A stretch of DNA of 64,000 nucleotides from Verrucomicrobiota bacterium (GTDB lineage: Bacteria > Verrucomicrobiota > Verrucomicrobiia > Chthoniobacterales > Terrimicrobiaceae): assembly GCA_026398255.1 (NCBI GenBank), contig JAPLTG010000032.1:62001-126000 (forward strand), written 5' to 3'. This document shows, one piece after another, positions 37,233-44,628 of this stretch (the first letter of the stretch is position 1; every line of letters starts with the position of its first letter). The translations under genes and the position numbers were made by a program. The notes under the pieces are model-generated. The model was not told the origin of the DNA. It worked only from the letters and a program-made list of their open reading frames with translations, and searched no databases.

Positions 37233-37688
37233 ATGCTCGTTGAAGCCGCCATTTCGGGTCAGCAGGAATTTATTCCGAATGACACGAACAACAAATTTTT
37301 CATGCCCGAGGGTCTTATCGGACTTTCGGAGTTTAAAAATTTCGAGTTGATCGTTGATCCAGATACGCTGCCGTTCGTTGTCTTGCGTTCCTACAATGGC
37401 GATGAAATCCAGATTCCGGCGCTTGAACCGGTTAATTTTGTCCAGAATTACAAACTCAATATCGGCGATGAGGATGCCGCGACTTTGGAGTTGCGGGGTG
37501 AGGATTCGAATCCATTGATCCTGAATGTCGCGACCATCAAGTCGTTCGAGCCCCAAAAGGTGACGCTCAACCTGGCCGCTCCGATCTTGATCAACCGTCG
37601 CACACGCATCGGCAAGCAGGTGGTCTTGGTGAATTACCAAGACTACTCGACGCAGCATGTGCTGATCGACGAAACCGTGAGCCACTGA
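37233..37688 (+). CDS. fliW: Flagellar assembly factor FliW
   Basis: A 151-residue protein that binds flagellin and also CsrA. When flagellin is secreted, free FliW sequesters CsrA and relieves repression of flagellin translation. Blocks [35 protein letters not shown] and [20 protein letters not shown] identify it. It lies next to csrA, as in many bacteria that use this switch. Confidence 0.9.
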   Translation: MLVEAAISGQQEFIPNDTNNKFFMPEGLIGLSEFKNFELIVDPDTLPFVVLRSYNGDEIQIPALEPVNFVQNYKLNIGDEDAATLELRGEDSNPLILNVATIKSFEPQKVTLNLAAPILINRRTRIGKQVVLVNYQDYSTQHVLIDETVSH

Positions 37689-37695
37689 CCGAACC

Positions 37696-38007
37696 ATGCT
37701 TACGCTTTCACGAAAAATTGGCGAAACCATCCAGATCGGGGACAACATTGTTCTGCTGATCAAGCGGGTGGATGGCGAAGTGGTCCGTATCGGCATTGAT
37801 GCTCCAAAAAGCATCCCGATCTACCGAGGGGAAATCTACGAGGAAATCAAGGCCCAGAACCTCGAGGCGATCAAGAATCCGCAGACCTCGCTCACCAAGC
37901 AAAATCTTGGGAAACTCCGCTTGGCCGCCTCCTTTGCCCGCAATCTTGCCAATCCGCAACCGGCCAGTCCTCCGGAGCCTCCGGCTCAAAATCCCCCGAC
38001 GGAATAA
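37696..38007 (+). CDS. csrA: Carbon storage regulator CsrA (extended C-terminus)
   Basis: An RNA-binding translational regulator. The core [39 protein letters not shown] is complete, including the RNA-contacting Arg in VRIGI. At 103 residues it is longer than the usual 60-75; the extra Pro-rich tail ([17 protein letters not shown]) is not part of the fold. Its partner FliW is encoded 7 bases upstream. It is the last gene of the flagellar operon. Confidence 0.92.
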   Translation: MLTLSRKIGETIQIGDNIVLLIKRVDGEVVRIGIDAPKSIPIYRGEIYEEIKAQNLEAIKNPQTSLTKQNLGKLRLAASFARNLANPQPASPPEPPAQNPPTE

Positions 38008-38043
38008 CTCGCCGTCGATGGAGAACTCTCAGGTGATTTGCCA

Positions 38044-38071
38044 AAATCCCCAGTCTTGATCTTGGGGATTT
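38044..38071 (+). repeat. Perfect inverted repeat (9-bp arms) after csrA
   Basis: Arms AAATCCCCA and TGGGGATTT enclose a 10-base loop. The hairpin lies 37 bases after the csrA stop and could end the flagellar operon, but no run of T follows, so it is not a textbook intrinsic terminator. It overlaps the TTG that begins the longest frame of the downstream PBP. Confidence 0.6.
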
Positions 38072-40646
38072 GAAGTGGAAAAGTCCTGCCATCAGTAAAG
38101 ACCTCTACAGTTGGGAAAAAGCGAAGCCTGAGCGCAGCGTGCCGCTCTACACCCGCAAAATCGTATGGATGCCAGTCGCCGTGCTGGCAATCGGAGCTTT
38201 CGCCGCCTGGGTGGTTTTTGGAATCTTAACGAGCCAATACAAAGACCGCGCCGAGGAGTTCGATCTCAAGCAGGTCACAGAAATGGAAGCCGCCTCCGTG
38301 CTCTACGACCGCGAGGGCCGGGAATTCGGAAAAATTTTTATCCAAAATCGGCAACCGGTGAACTACGAGCGTCTCCCACAAGCCCTCGTGGACGCTGTCA
38401 TTTCGGCCGAAGACAATCGGTTTTACTCCCACACGGGCGTCGACTACATGGGCATCTTTCGAGCGGCGATCACGAACTACCTTCAAGGCCGCATTGCCCA
38501 GGGAGCGAGCACCGTCACCCAGCAACTGGCGCGAAATTCCTTCGAACTCCGCGAGCGCACCTACGAGCGCAAACTCATCGAATTGTATCTCGCCTGGCGC
38601 ATCGAGAGGAATTTCTCGAAGCGGGAAATCATGGGGGCCTACCTCAATCGCGTTTACTTCGGCAGCGGTTTTTACGGCGCCGAGGCTGCCGCGCAGGGGT
38701 ATTTTGGAAAAAATGCCATCGACCTCACAATCGGACAGTGCGCCACCCTGGCGGGACTTTTAAAAAGCCCGAACGCCCTCTCACCATTTAACAACCCCGA
38801 GGGATCGAAAGCCTCGCGCGATATCGTCCTTCAAAAAATGCGCGAACTCGGATTCATCAGCCGAAAGGAATTCGCCGAGGAGACCGAGTCATCGCTAGGC
38901 GTCGTGAAGCGCACAAACCCTTTCAAGACTGGCTATGCTCAAGAACTCATCCGCCAGCAGGTCATCAAAGCTCTCGGTTTCGAGCGGGCGATGAACGGGG
39001 GCTACCGCATCGACACCACGCTCGACATCGACCTCCAGCGTGCCGCCGAAAAGGCCACGCAGGACATTCTTTTAGAGGTGGAATCCCGCCCTGGCTACAA
39101 CCACCCCACCTTTGCCGAATACCGCGCTACCACGGCGAAACTGGAGGAAGACATCAACCGCGGAAAAATGTCGGTGAAAATGCCCGAGCCGAAATACCTC
39201 CAAAGCGCGACGATCGCGGCTGACAACGCCACCGGCGGCATCCTCGCCCTCGTCGGGGGTCGCGATTTTCGCCACAGCGAATACAATCGCGCTGTGCAAG
39301 GAACCCGCGCCGCCGGCACGGCATTCACCCCCTTTGTTTACACCGCCGCTTACGCCGCTGGCGTATTCCCCGGCGAACTCGTCCAAGACGCCTGCATCGA
39401 TAACCGATATGTCATGGTCGGTGGCGAGACGGGCATTCTCGGCGAGTGGGGAGTGGAAACCGCCGAGAACGAATATGAGGGATCCATCCCCACGCGCGAG
39501 GCTCTCCTCAAAGGGAAAAATGCCGCGACCGTCCGACTCGGAATGAAAATCGGCTTGGACAAAGTGATCGAGACCGCCACCGCCGCAGGATTCACCTCGC
39601 CGCTCCGCGACTATTCGAACTCCTTTCTCGGCAGTAGCGAGTTCTCCCTCGACGAACTCGTCCTCAGCTACACGATTTTTCCAAACACCGGCCAGCGCCC
39701 CGCGAGTCTCCATATCATACAAAACATCAAAGATTCCGACGGCCAATCGATCTTCAGCGCGCCTCGCAAGCGCTACAGTGCCCTCTCCCCGACAGCCACC
39801 TACCAAGTCCACTCGATCCTTTCCGAATACATGGAGAAAGGCCAAGGCGCCGCCGCCTTCTCGCAATTCGGCCTACCATCGATTCCGGTCGCTGGAAAAT
39901 CCGGCACCGCCTACGGCTTCACCGACACCTATTTTGTCGGCTACACGAACCGCGTCACCTGCGGCGTGTGGGTTGGTTTCGACAAGCCCATGAAAATTTT
40001 TCGCGGCGCCTTCGGCAAGGATTTGGCCCTGCCGATCTGGTCAAAAATCATGGCTGCCACTTTGAAATCCTTCCCGCCTTCTGCGATCGAGCAACCTCGA
40101 GGTCTGAAAACGGTCGAAGTCTGCCGCGCCTCCGGTCTCCTCGCGACCCCGCGCTGCCAGCCCAAATCCTCCTCAAATCCAGCCCCAGCCTCGACGAGCG
40201 AATCGGATTCCACCCAACCCCTCAGTGTTTATCAGGAACTCGCCTCCGAAGAACAAATCCCAAAAATTTCCTGCGACATTCATGGAGGCGGCATTCGTTC
40301 CTACACCAGAGAATTTGAGCAGGAAGACTGGCCACGCGCCGCTTCCGCCATTGATCTCAGCAAGATTCGTCCCGTCGCCGTCATCTCGCCGGCTTTGACG
40401 GGCTACAATGACATCTACCGCTCCGTGAGGCCCGGAGAGGGAAGCGACAATGACGACAGCATTCCCGTCGCCAAGGCAATCCCGGTAAATGTTCCTCCAC
40501 CCGCCTCCGAAGCCGTGGATGGCTCGCAGTCTTTTCCCGCCGATGTCGAAGTTCGCCGCGCCGAGCCCGTGGACTCCACCGCCGCACCATTCGAAGCCCC
40601 CGCCCTGGAAGCCGCCCCGCCCGATCCGATTCAATTTTTCAATTAA
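38070..40646 (+). CDS. Class A penicillin-binding protein with degenerate transpeptidase site
   Basis: An 858-residue bifunctional-type PBP. A membrane helix near residue 32-52 precedes a GT51 glycosyltransferase domain that polymerises glycan strands. Its motifs are intact: SAEDNRFYSHTGVD (catalytic Glu), QGASTVTQQLARNSF and MGAYLNRVYFGSGFYGAEAA. The transpeptidase domain is recognisable (KSGTAYGFTDTYFVGYTN keeps the KTGT motif), but the SxxK motif reads TAFT (expected in the PGSSFKPF position) and the SxN motif reads GKN. Transpeptidation is therefore doubtful. The tail from about residue 690 is Pro/Ala-rich and acidic. The first codon is TTG and lies inside an inverted repeat; a GTG at 38139 may be the real start. 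Confidence 0.85.
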   Translation: MKWKSPAISKDLYSWEKAKPERSVPLYTRKIVWMPVAVLAIGAFAAWVVFGILTSQYKDRAEEFDLKQVTEMEAASVLYDREGREFGKIFIQNRQPVNYERLPQALVDAVISAEDNRFYSHTGVDYMGIFRAAITNYLQGRIAQGASTVTQQLARNSFELRERTYERKLIELYLAWRIERNFSKREIMGAYLNRVYFGSGFYGAEAAAQGYFGKNAIDLTIGQCATLAGLLKSPNALSPFNNPEGSKASRDIVLQKMRELGFISRKEFAEETESSLGVVKRTNPFKTGYAQELIRQQVIKALGFERAMNGGYRIDTTLDIDLQRAAEKATQDILLEVESRPGYNHPTFAEYRATTAKLEEDINRGKMSVKMPEPKYLQSATIAADNATGGILALVGGRDFRHSEYNRAVQGTRAAGTAFTPFVYTAAYAAGVFPGELVQDACIDNRYVMVGGETGILGEWGVETAENEYEGSIPTREALLKGKNAATVRLGMKIGLDKVIETATAAGFTSPLRDYSNSFLGSSEFSLDELVLSYTIFPNTGQRPASLHIIQNIKDSDGQSIFSAPRKRYSALSPTATYQVHSILSEYMEKGQGAAAFSQFGLPSIPVAGKSGTAYGFTDTYFVGYTNRVTCGVWVGFDKPMKIFRGAFGKDLALPIWSKIMAATLKSFPPSAIEQPRGLKTVEVCRASGLLATPRCQPKSSSNPAPASTSESDSTQPLSVYQELASEEQIPKISCDIHGGGIRSYTREFEQEDWPRAASAIDLSKIRPVAVISPALTGYNDIYRSVRPGEGSDNDDSIPVAKAIPVNVPPPASEAVDGSQSFPADVEVRRAEPVDSTAAPFEAPALEAAPPDPIQFFN

Positions 40647-40659
40647 ACAAAATTACCCC

Positions 40660-40687
40660 TTGCCAATCACTCCGCGCCGTCTAGTTT
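40660..40687 (+). promoter_or_regulatory. Possible sigma-70 promoter for the tRNA
   Basis: TTGCCA, a 16-base spacer and TAGTTT precede the tRNA by 12 bases. The -35 matches well and the -10 weakly; spacing to the tRNA is reasonable. Confidence 0.35.
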
Positions 40688-40699
40688 GATTTCCTAGAT

Positions 40700-40773
<74 letters not shown>

Positions 40774-40784
40774 CCCCCTCCCAC

Positions 40785-40811
40785 TCGGCTCACAAAGAGC
40801 CGATTTTTTTT
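40785..40811 (+). terminator. Rho-independent terminator after tRNA-fMet
   Basis: A 7-bp stem TCGGCTC/GAGCCGA with loop ACAAA is followed by eight T. It lies 11 bases after the tRNA and clearly ends that transcript. Confidence 0.9.
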
Positions 40812-40884
40812 GGAGTTTTCTCAAGGGTTTTATCTGACAAGGAATCGCATTGAGGTTTCTCATCTACGGGGCGAAAATTTCCTT

Positions 40885-42291
40885 ATGAACGCCGAGCCAT
40901 CCATCTGGCAAAACGCCTCGCCGGGCGATCTCTCCTTTGGTTTTCCTGAGACCCGCTCGGGCGATGTGGAAAAATCCGTAAGAAAATCCGTCGCCGCATT
41001 TCCCGCTTGGGCGGGGCTGACACTGGAGAAACGCCGCGAGGCTTTGGAAAAATGTCGCGAGGCCCTTCAGGATCGCTCCGAGCAACTCGCCGTGTTGATT
41101 TCTCGCGAAACCGGAAAGCCGCTCCGCGAGGCGCGACTCGAAATGGTCGCGGTGATTGCGAAGTTCGACCTGACCTTTTCGGATGGTGATCGGTATTTAC
41201 GCGACACGATGATCGATGATGGACCTCATCCCGCCTTGGTCCGCCGCCATCCGCTTGGCCCGGCGGCGGTGATCGCTCCCTACAATTTCCCCATCCACCT
41301 CGGCCATGGGGCGACCGTGGCCTATTTGCTCGCGGGGAACACCGTGCTTTTCAAGCCCTCACCGATGGCGGTGAACACAGGCCTCGCCTATGCGCAAGCC
41401 ATGCAGACCGGATTGCCAGCCGGGGTTTTTGAGGTGGTGCCAGGCTGGGGCGAGACTGGGAAATCACTCTGCGCCCATCCTGCCGTGCGGGCGGTGTGCT
41501 TCACAGGTTCCGTGCCGGTGGGGCGGGCCTTGTCCGAAATGCTCGCCCAAGATTATTCCAAATGCCTCGCCCTCGAACTGGGTGGAAAAAACTCAGCCAT
41601 CATTTGTGGCGATGCCGACATCGCGCTCGCCGCCGAGGCCGTTGCCGACGGGATGTGTCTCACTGCCGGCCAGCGGTGCAATGCGACATCGCGCGTTTTG
41701 GTGGATAAAAAAATCGCCGGGCCTTTTCTTGAAAAATTGCTGACCTCGGTGGCCCGATACAGCCCGGGTGATGTTTTGGAGGACACCACGATGCTCGGGC
41801 CGTTGATTAGCCTCGCGGCGCACGAGCGCTACGAAAAACTCACCTCACTCGACATCGGAGATTGGATTCTTCCCGGGGGAATTCTTGAGAAAAACTTCCG
41901 CGATCAACACGGCTACTGGGTTCTTCCCGCCATCGTCGTTGCCTTGCAATCCTCGGTGCTCGACCGCTCCCCGCTGGCGCAGCAAGAAATCTTCGCTCCC
42001 ATTCTTGTGGTGGAAATTTATTCGTCGGAGGACGAAGCCATCTCGCGCCATGAAGCGTGGAAGTTCGGTCTCACGGCGAGTGTCTTCACTGCCGACCCAG
42101 ACCGCTTTCAACGACTCGGCGCTTCCCTGTCCGTGGGCAATCTCTACCAAAACCTCCCCACCACTTTTTCGCCGTCCACACTTCCCTTTGGAGGGTGGGG
42201 GAGTTCTGGCAATGGGCGACCCGGCGCCCGCGGCTTTGCACGATTCGGCATCCGCGAGCAGGCGGTGCAGTGGAGGAAAGGTTCCCAATGA
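40885..42291 (+). CDS. Aldehyde dehydrogenase family protein (AstD-like)
   Basis: A 468-residue NAD(P)-dependent aldehyde dehydrogenase. Catalytic Glu in LALELGGKNSAII and catalytic Cys in TAGQRCNATSRVLV are intact; the cofactor loop CFTGSVPVGRALSE and the C-terminal LPFGGWGSSGNG are typical. Blocks PLGPAAVIAPYNFPIHLGH and the overall length recall succinylglutamate-semialdehyde dehydrogenase (AstD), the fourth step of arginine succinylation, but no other ast gene is nearby, so the substrate is open. The start MNAEPSIWQN was chosen from the domain; the stop overlaps the histidine kinase start (ATGA). Confidence 0.85.
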   Translation: MNAEPSIWQNASPGDLSFGFPETRSGDVEKSVRKSVAAFPAWAGLTLEKRREALEKCREALQDRSEQLAVLISRETGKPLREARLEMVAVIAKFDLTFSDGDRYLRDTMIDDGPHPALVRRHPLGPAAVIAPYNFPIHLGHGATVAYLLAGNTVLFKPSPMAVNTGLAYAQAMQTGLPAGVFEVVPGWGETGKSLCAHPAVRAVCFTGSVPVGRALSEMLAQDYSKCLALELGGKNSAIICGDADIALAAEAVADGMCLTAGQRCNATSRVLVDKKIAGPFLEKLLTSVARYSPGDVLEDTTMLGPLISLAAHERYEKLTSLDIGDWILPGGILEKNFRDQHGYWVLPAIVVALQSSVLDRSPLAQQEIFAPILVVEIYSSEDEAISRHEAWKFGLTASVFTADPDRFQRLGASLSVGNLYQNLPTTFSPSTLPFGGWGSSGNGRPGARGFARFGIREQAVQWRKGSQ

Positions 42292-43472
42292 AGCGGGGAT
42301 TTCTGGACAAACTGATCGAGCGGCTTCCGCTGGTGCAGCCCGGGGAGGTTCAAAACTACCTCGTCGAAATCGCGAGAGAGAAGGGGTTCTTGGAAACCAT
42401 CTTCAATGCCATCCTCGAAGGCGTCATCGTCACCAATCCCGAGGGACGCATCCTTTATCTGAATCGCGCAGCGTGTGGTTTTTTCGGGATCGAGTCCGAT
42501 GCCAGCGTTGGCAAGCCGCTGGCTGAGGTCGTGCGAGGGATCGATTGGGGCGCCTTGGGCGGCGCTGGCGGCGGTTCGGTGAGCCGCGACTTGGAGGTTT
42601 TTTATCCTGAAAATCGGATTTTGAATTTCTATGTCGTTCCTTTGATGTCCGACGAAAAAAATGCGGAGAACCGCGAGGCGGTGGCTCGGGCCATCATTCT
42701 GCGCGATATCACCGAGTCCCGGCGAGAGACCGAGGAGACGATTGAGGTGGAGCGTTTCTCCGCCCTCAACATGCTGGCCGCAGGGGTCGCTCACGAGATC
42801 GGGAATCCTCTCAATTCTCTAAATATTCACCTGCAACTCATGCAGCGGAATTTAAAGAAACTCCCCCCAAAGACCCGCGCTGCTCTGGATGAATCAGTGA
42901 ATGTCGCCCGCAGCGAGGTCGCTCGACTCGACAACATCATCACCCAATTCCTCCGCGCAATCCGTCCGCAGGCTCTCGAACTTCAAGCTTCGGACATCAA
43001 TGCCGTGGTGGATGAGGCTCTGCAATTTCTCGGAGCCGAAATTCAGGAGCGAGACATCCTTTTGGAAAAGCGCCTGAGCCATTCCCTGCCTTTGCTGCAG
43101 CTCGACCGCGATCAGTTCAAACAGGCGTTCTACAACATTTGCCGGAATGCCTTTCAGGCTATGAAATCCGGAGGCATCCTTCACATCGAAACCTCGCAGG
43201 ACGCCGAAAATGTGAAGATCGTTTTTGCCGATACCGGTGGAGGCATCGCGCCCGAGAATATCACGCGAATCTTCGAGCCCTACTTCACCACAAAATCCGA
43301 CGGCAACGGTCTCGGTCTTCTCATCGTCCGCCGCATCGTGCGTGCCCATGGCGGCGAGGTGATCCTCGAGAGCGCTCCGGGCCGGGGACTTACCGTCACC
43401 ATCCTTTTGCCCCGGGCCGACCGCCGTGTGCGGTTTCTTCAGCAGGGCGATTTTTCACCAACCGATTTATGA
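42288..43472 (+). CDS. PAS-domain sensor histidine kinase (NtrB/AtoS-like)
   Basis: A 394-residue soluble histidine kinase. An N-terminal PAS domain (FNAILEGVIVTNPEGRILYL, then AACGFFGIESD) is followed by the H-box MLAAGVAHEIGNPLNSLNIH (phospho-acceptor His) and a complete ATPase domain: N-box FYNICRNAFQAMKSGG, G1 FADTGGGIAPENI, F-box EPYFTTKSDG and G2 GNGLGLLIVRRI. There is no membrane segment, so the signal is probably cytoplasmic. No response regulator is adjacent. The NtrB-like H-box suggests a sigma-54 activator as partner (inference). It is coupled by ATGA overlaps to genes on both sides. Confidence 0.9.
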   Translation: MKRGFLDKLIERLPLVQPGEVQNYLVEIAREKGFLETIFNAILEGVIVTNPEGRILYLNRAACGFFGIESDASVGKPLAEVVRGIDWGALGGAGGGSVSRDLEVFYPENRILNFYVVPLMSDEKNAENREAVARAIILRDITESRRETEETIEVERFSALNMLAAGVAHEIGNPLNSLNIHLQLMQRNLKKLPPKTRAALDESVNVARSEVARLDNIITQFLRAIRPQALELQASDINAVVDEALQFLGAEIQERDILLEKRLSHSLPLLQLDRDQFKQAFYNICRNAFQAMKSGGILHIETSQDAENVKIVFADTGGGIAPENITRIFEPYFTTKSDGNGLGLLIVRRIVRAHGGEVILESAPGRGLTVTILLPRADRRVRFLQQGDFSPTDL

Positions 43473-43984
43473 CAACAGACGAAACCCAAAACCTCACCCG
43501 TATCCATCACGAAGCCCGCTCCGCCTACGAAGCTGGTCGTCAAACATCGGATGGAATCGCCAATCCCGGTGACGCGGAAATTTTGAAAACGATCGGCGTC
43601 AGCACCCAATTCCTTTTCGACTGTGTGGATGACTTCTCGCGCTATGGCGAACCCGATTTGAAAACCTTCCTCGCACTTTGCGATATCCGCGCCGGTTATT
43701 TCCGAGAGGTGCAGCATGGCGCGCCTCCTTCTCGCACGGTCGGCGAATGCGAATTGCCTCCGAAAACCGAGGAGTTCGATGGGATCGCTTGGCTCCCTCG
43801 GATGATTCGGAAAGCTGAGTGCTTCCTGCATGGCTGCCTCTGCCCCGACATCATGTATGGCTGCGCCGGCGACCGGGCTTTTGTGGCTAAGCACCAAGTC
43901 TCGCTGCCGGATTTTTTAACCAAGGTGCGAGACACCTACGGCAATCCGACGCGCATGGCGGAATTTCTCCGCTCGGCGAGATAA
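43469..43984 (+). CDS. DUF5069-like protein
   Basis: A 171-residue cytoplasmic protein. The C-terminal part, GIAWLPRMIRKAECFLHGCL followed by a 50-residue helical tail ending PTRMAEFLRSAR, resembles DUF5069 proteins (their LPRMIDKARA block), a family seen in Verrucomicrobia and cyanobacteria. Two Cys-containing stretches (HGCLCPDIMYGC) are notable. It overlaps the histidine kinase stop by an ATGA, so they are probably translated together. Function is unknown; it might modulate the kinase, but nothing in the sequence proves it. Confidence 0.55.
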   Translation: MTTDETQNLTRIHHEARSAYEAGRQTSDGIANPGDAEILKTIGVSTQFLFDCVDDFSRYGEPDLKTFLALCDIRAGYFREVQHGAPPSRTVGECELPPKTEEFDGIAWLPRMIRKAECFLHGCLCPDIMYGCAGDRAFVAKHQVSLPDFLTKVRDTYGNPTRMAEFLRSAR

Positions 43985-44059
43985 CCACCCATTTTTGCGC
44001 ATGAACTTTTCCCCGCAACTCGCCTTGCGCCCTCCGGGATTCGATTTATCTTGGCCCGC

Positions 44060-44194
44060 ATGTTCGACCTGACTCGTCGCGAACAGGCTGTGGTGGCGGG
44101 TTTCCTTTTCCTTCTGGTCCTCGGACTGGGAGTGAAACATTTGAGGGAAACCCGCGGCTTGCAGCCCCCGGCGACCGAGATCGGTCAAAAATAG
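44060..44194 (+). CDS. Small membrane protein (44 aa)
   Basis: A short open frame encoding a 44-residue protein: a charged start (MFDLTRREQ), one hydrophobic helix (AVVAGFLFLLVLGLGV) and a polar tail ending TEIGQK. It stops two bases before the start of the Minf_1886-type gene, an arrangement typical of a real coupled gene, and fills the space between two other genes. The opening LTRREQ followed by a hydrophobic helix recurs in small proteins I have seen in Verrucomicrobia. Function unknown. Confidence 0.55.
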   Translation: MFDLTRREQAVVAGFLFLLVLGLGVKHLRETRGLQPPATEIGQK

Positions 44195-44196
44195 CA

Positions 44197-44628
44197 ATGC
44201 AAGAAACTGGATTCCAACAAGCCGTCGAAAAAATCTGCCTTCAGGACAAGCGCTACAACCAAGAGGCCTACGCGTTTTTGCGCGATTCTCTCGAGGGGAC
44301 AATGAAGCGCCGCAAGAAAACCCGCAAAGACACCAGCTCCCATGTCGGCGCCGAGGAATTGCTCGATGGGTTTCGACTCCATGCCCTCGATGAATTCGGC
44401 CCGATGTCCCTCATGGTTCTGAATTACTGGGGACTTCGCGCCAGCGAGGATGTCGGAAATATGGTTTTCAACCTCGTGAACGCCGAGGTTTTCGGCAAGA
44501 CGGACGAAGACACGATCGAGTGTTTCCGCGATGTCTTTGATTTCGCCGAGGTTTTCGTTTCTCCGTTCCGCCCGGAGGGGGAAACATTGAACGCCGATTC
44601 CGAGTCGGCGGTCTTTACCGGACTATGA
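44197..44628 (+). CDS. Minf_1886 family protein (TIGR04138-like)
   Basis: A 143-residue cytoplasmic protein matching the family named for Minf_1886 of Methylacidiphilum, largely restricted to Verrucomicrobia and Planctomycetes. The family blocks are visible: DKRYNQEAYAFLRDSLEGT, HVGAEELLDGFRLHALDEFG, VLNYWGLRASEDVGNMVFNL. It is the strongest taxonomic marker in the window. It follows the 44-aa gene by two bases and overlaps the M16 gene by four. Function unknown. Confidence 0.85.
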   Translation: MQETGFQQAVEKICLQDKRYNQEAYAFLRDSLEGTMKRRKKTRKDTSSHVGAEELLDGFRLHALDEFGPMSLMVLNYWGLRASEDVGNMVFNLVNAEVFGKTDEDTIECFRDVFDFAEVFVSPFRPEGETLNADSESAVFTGL

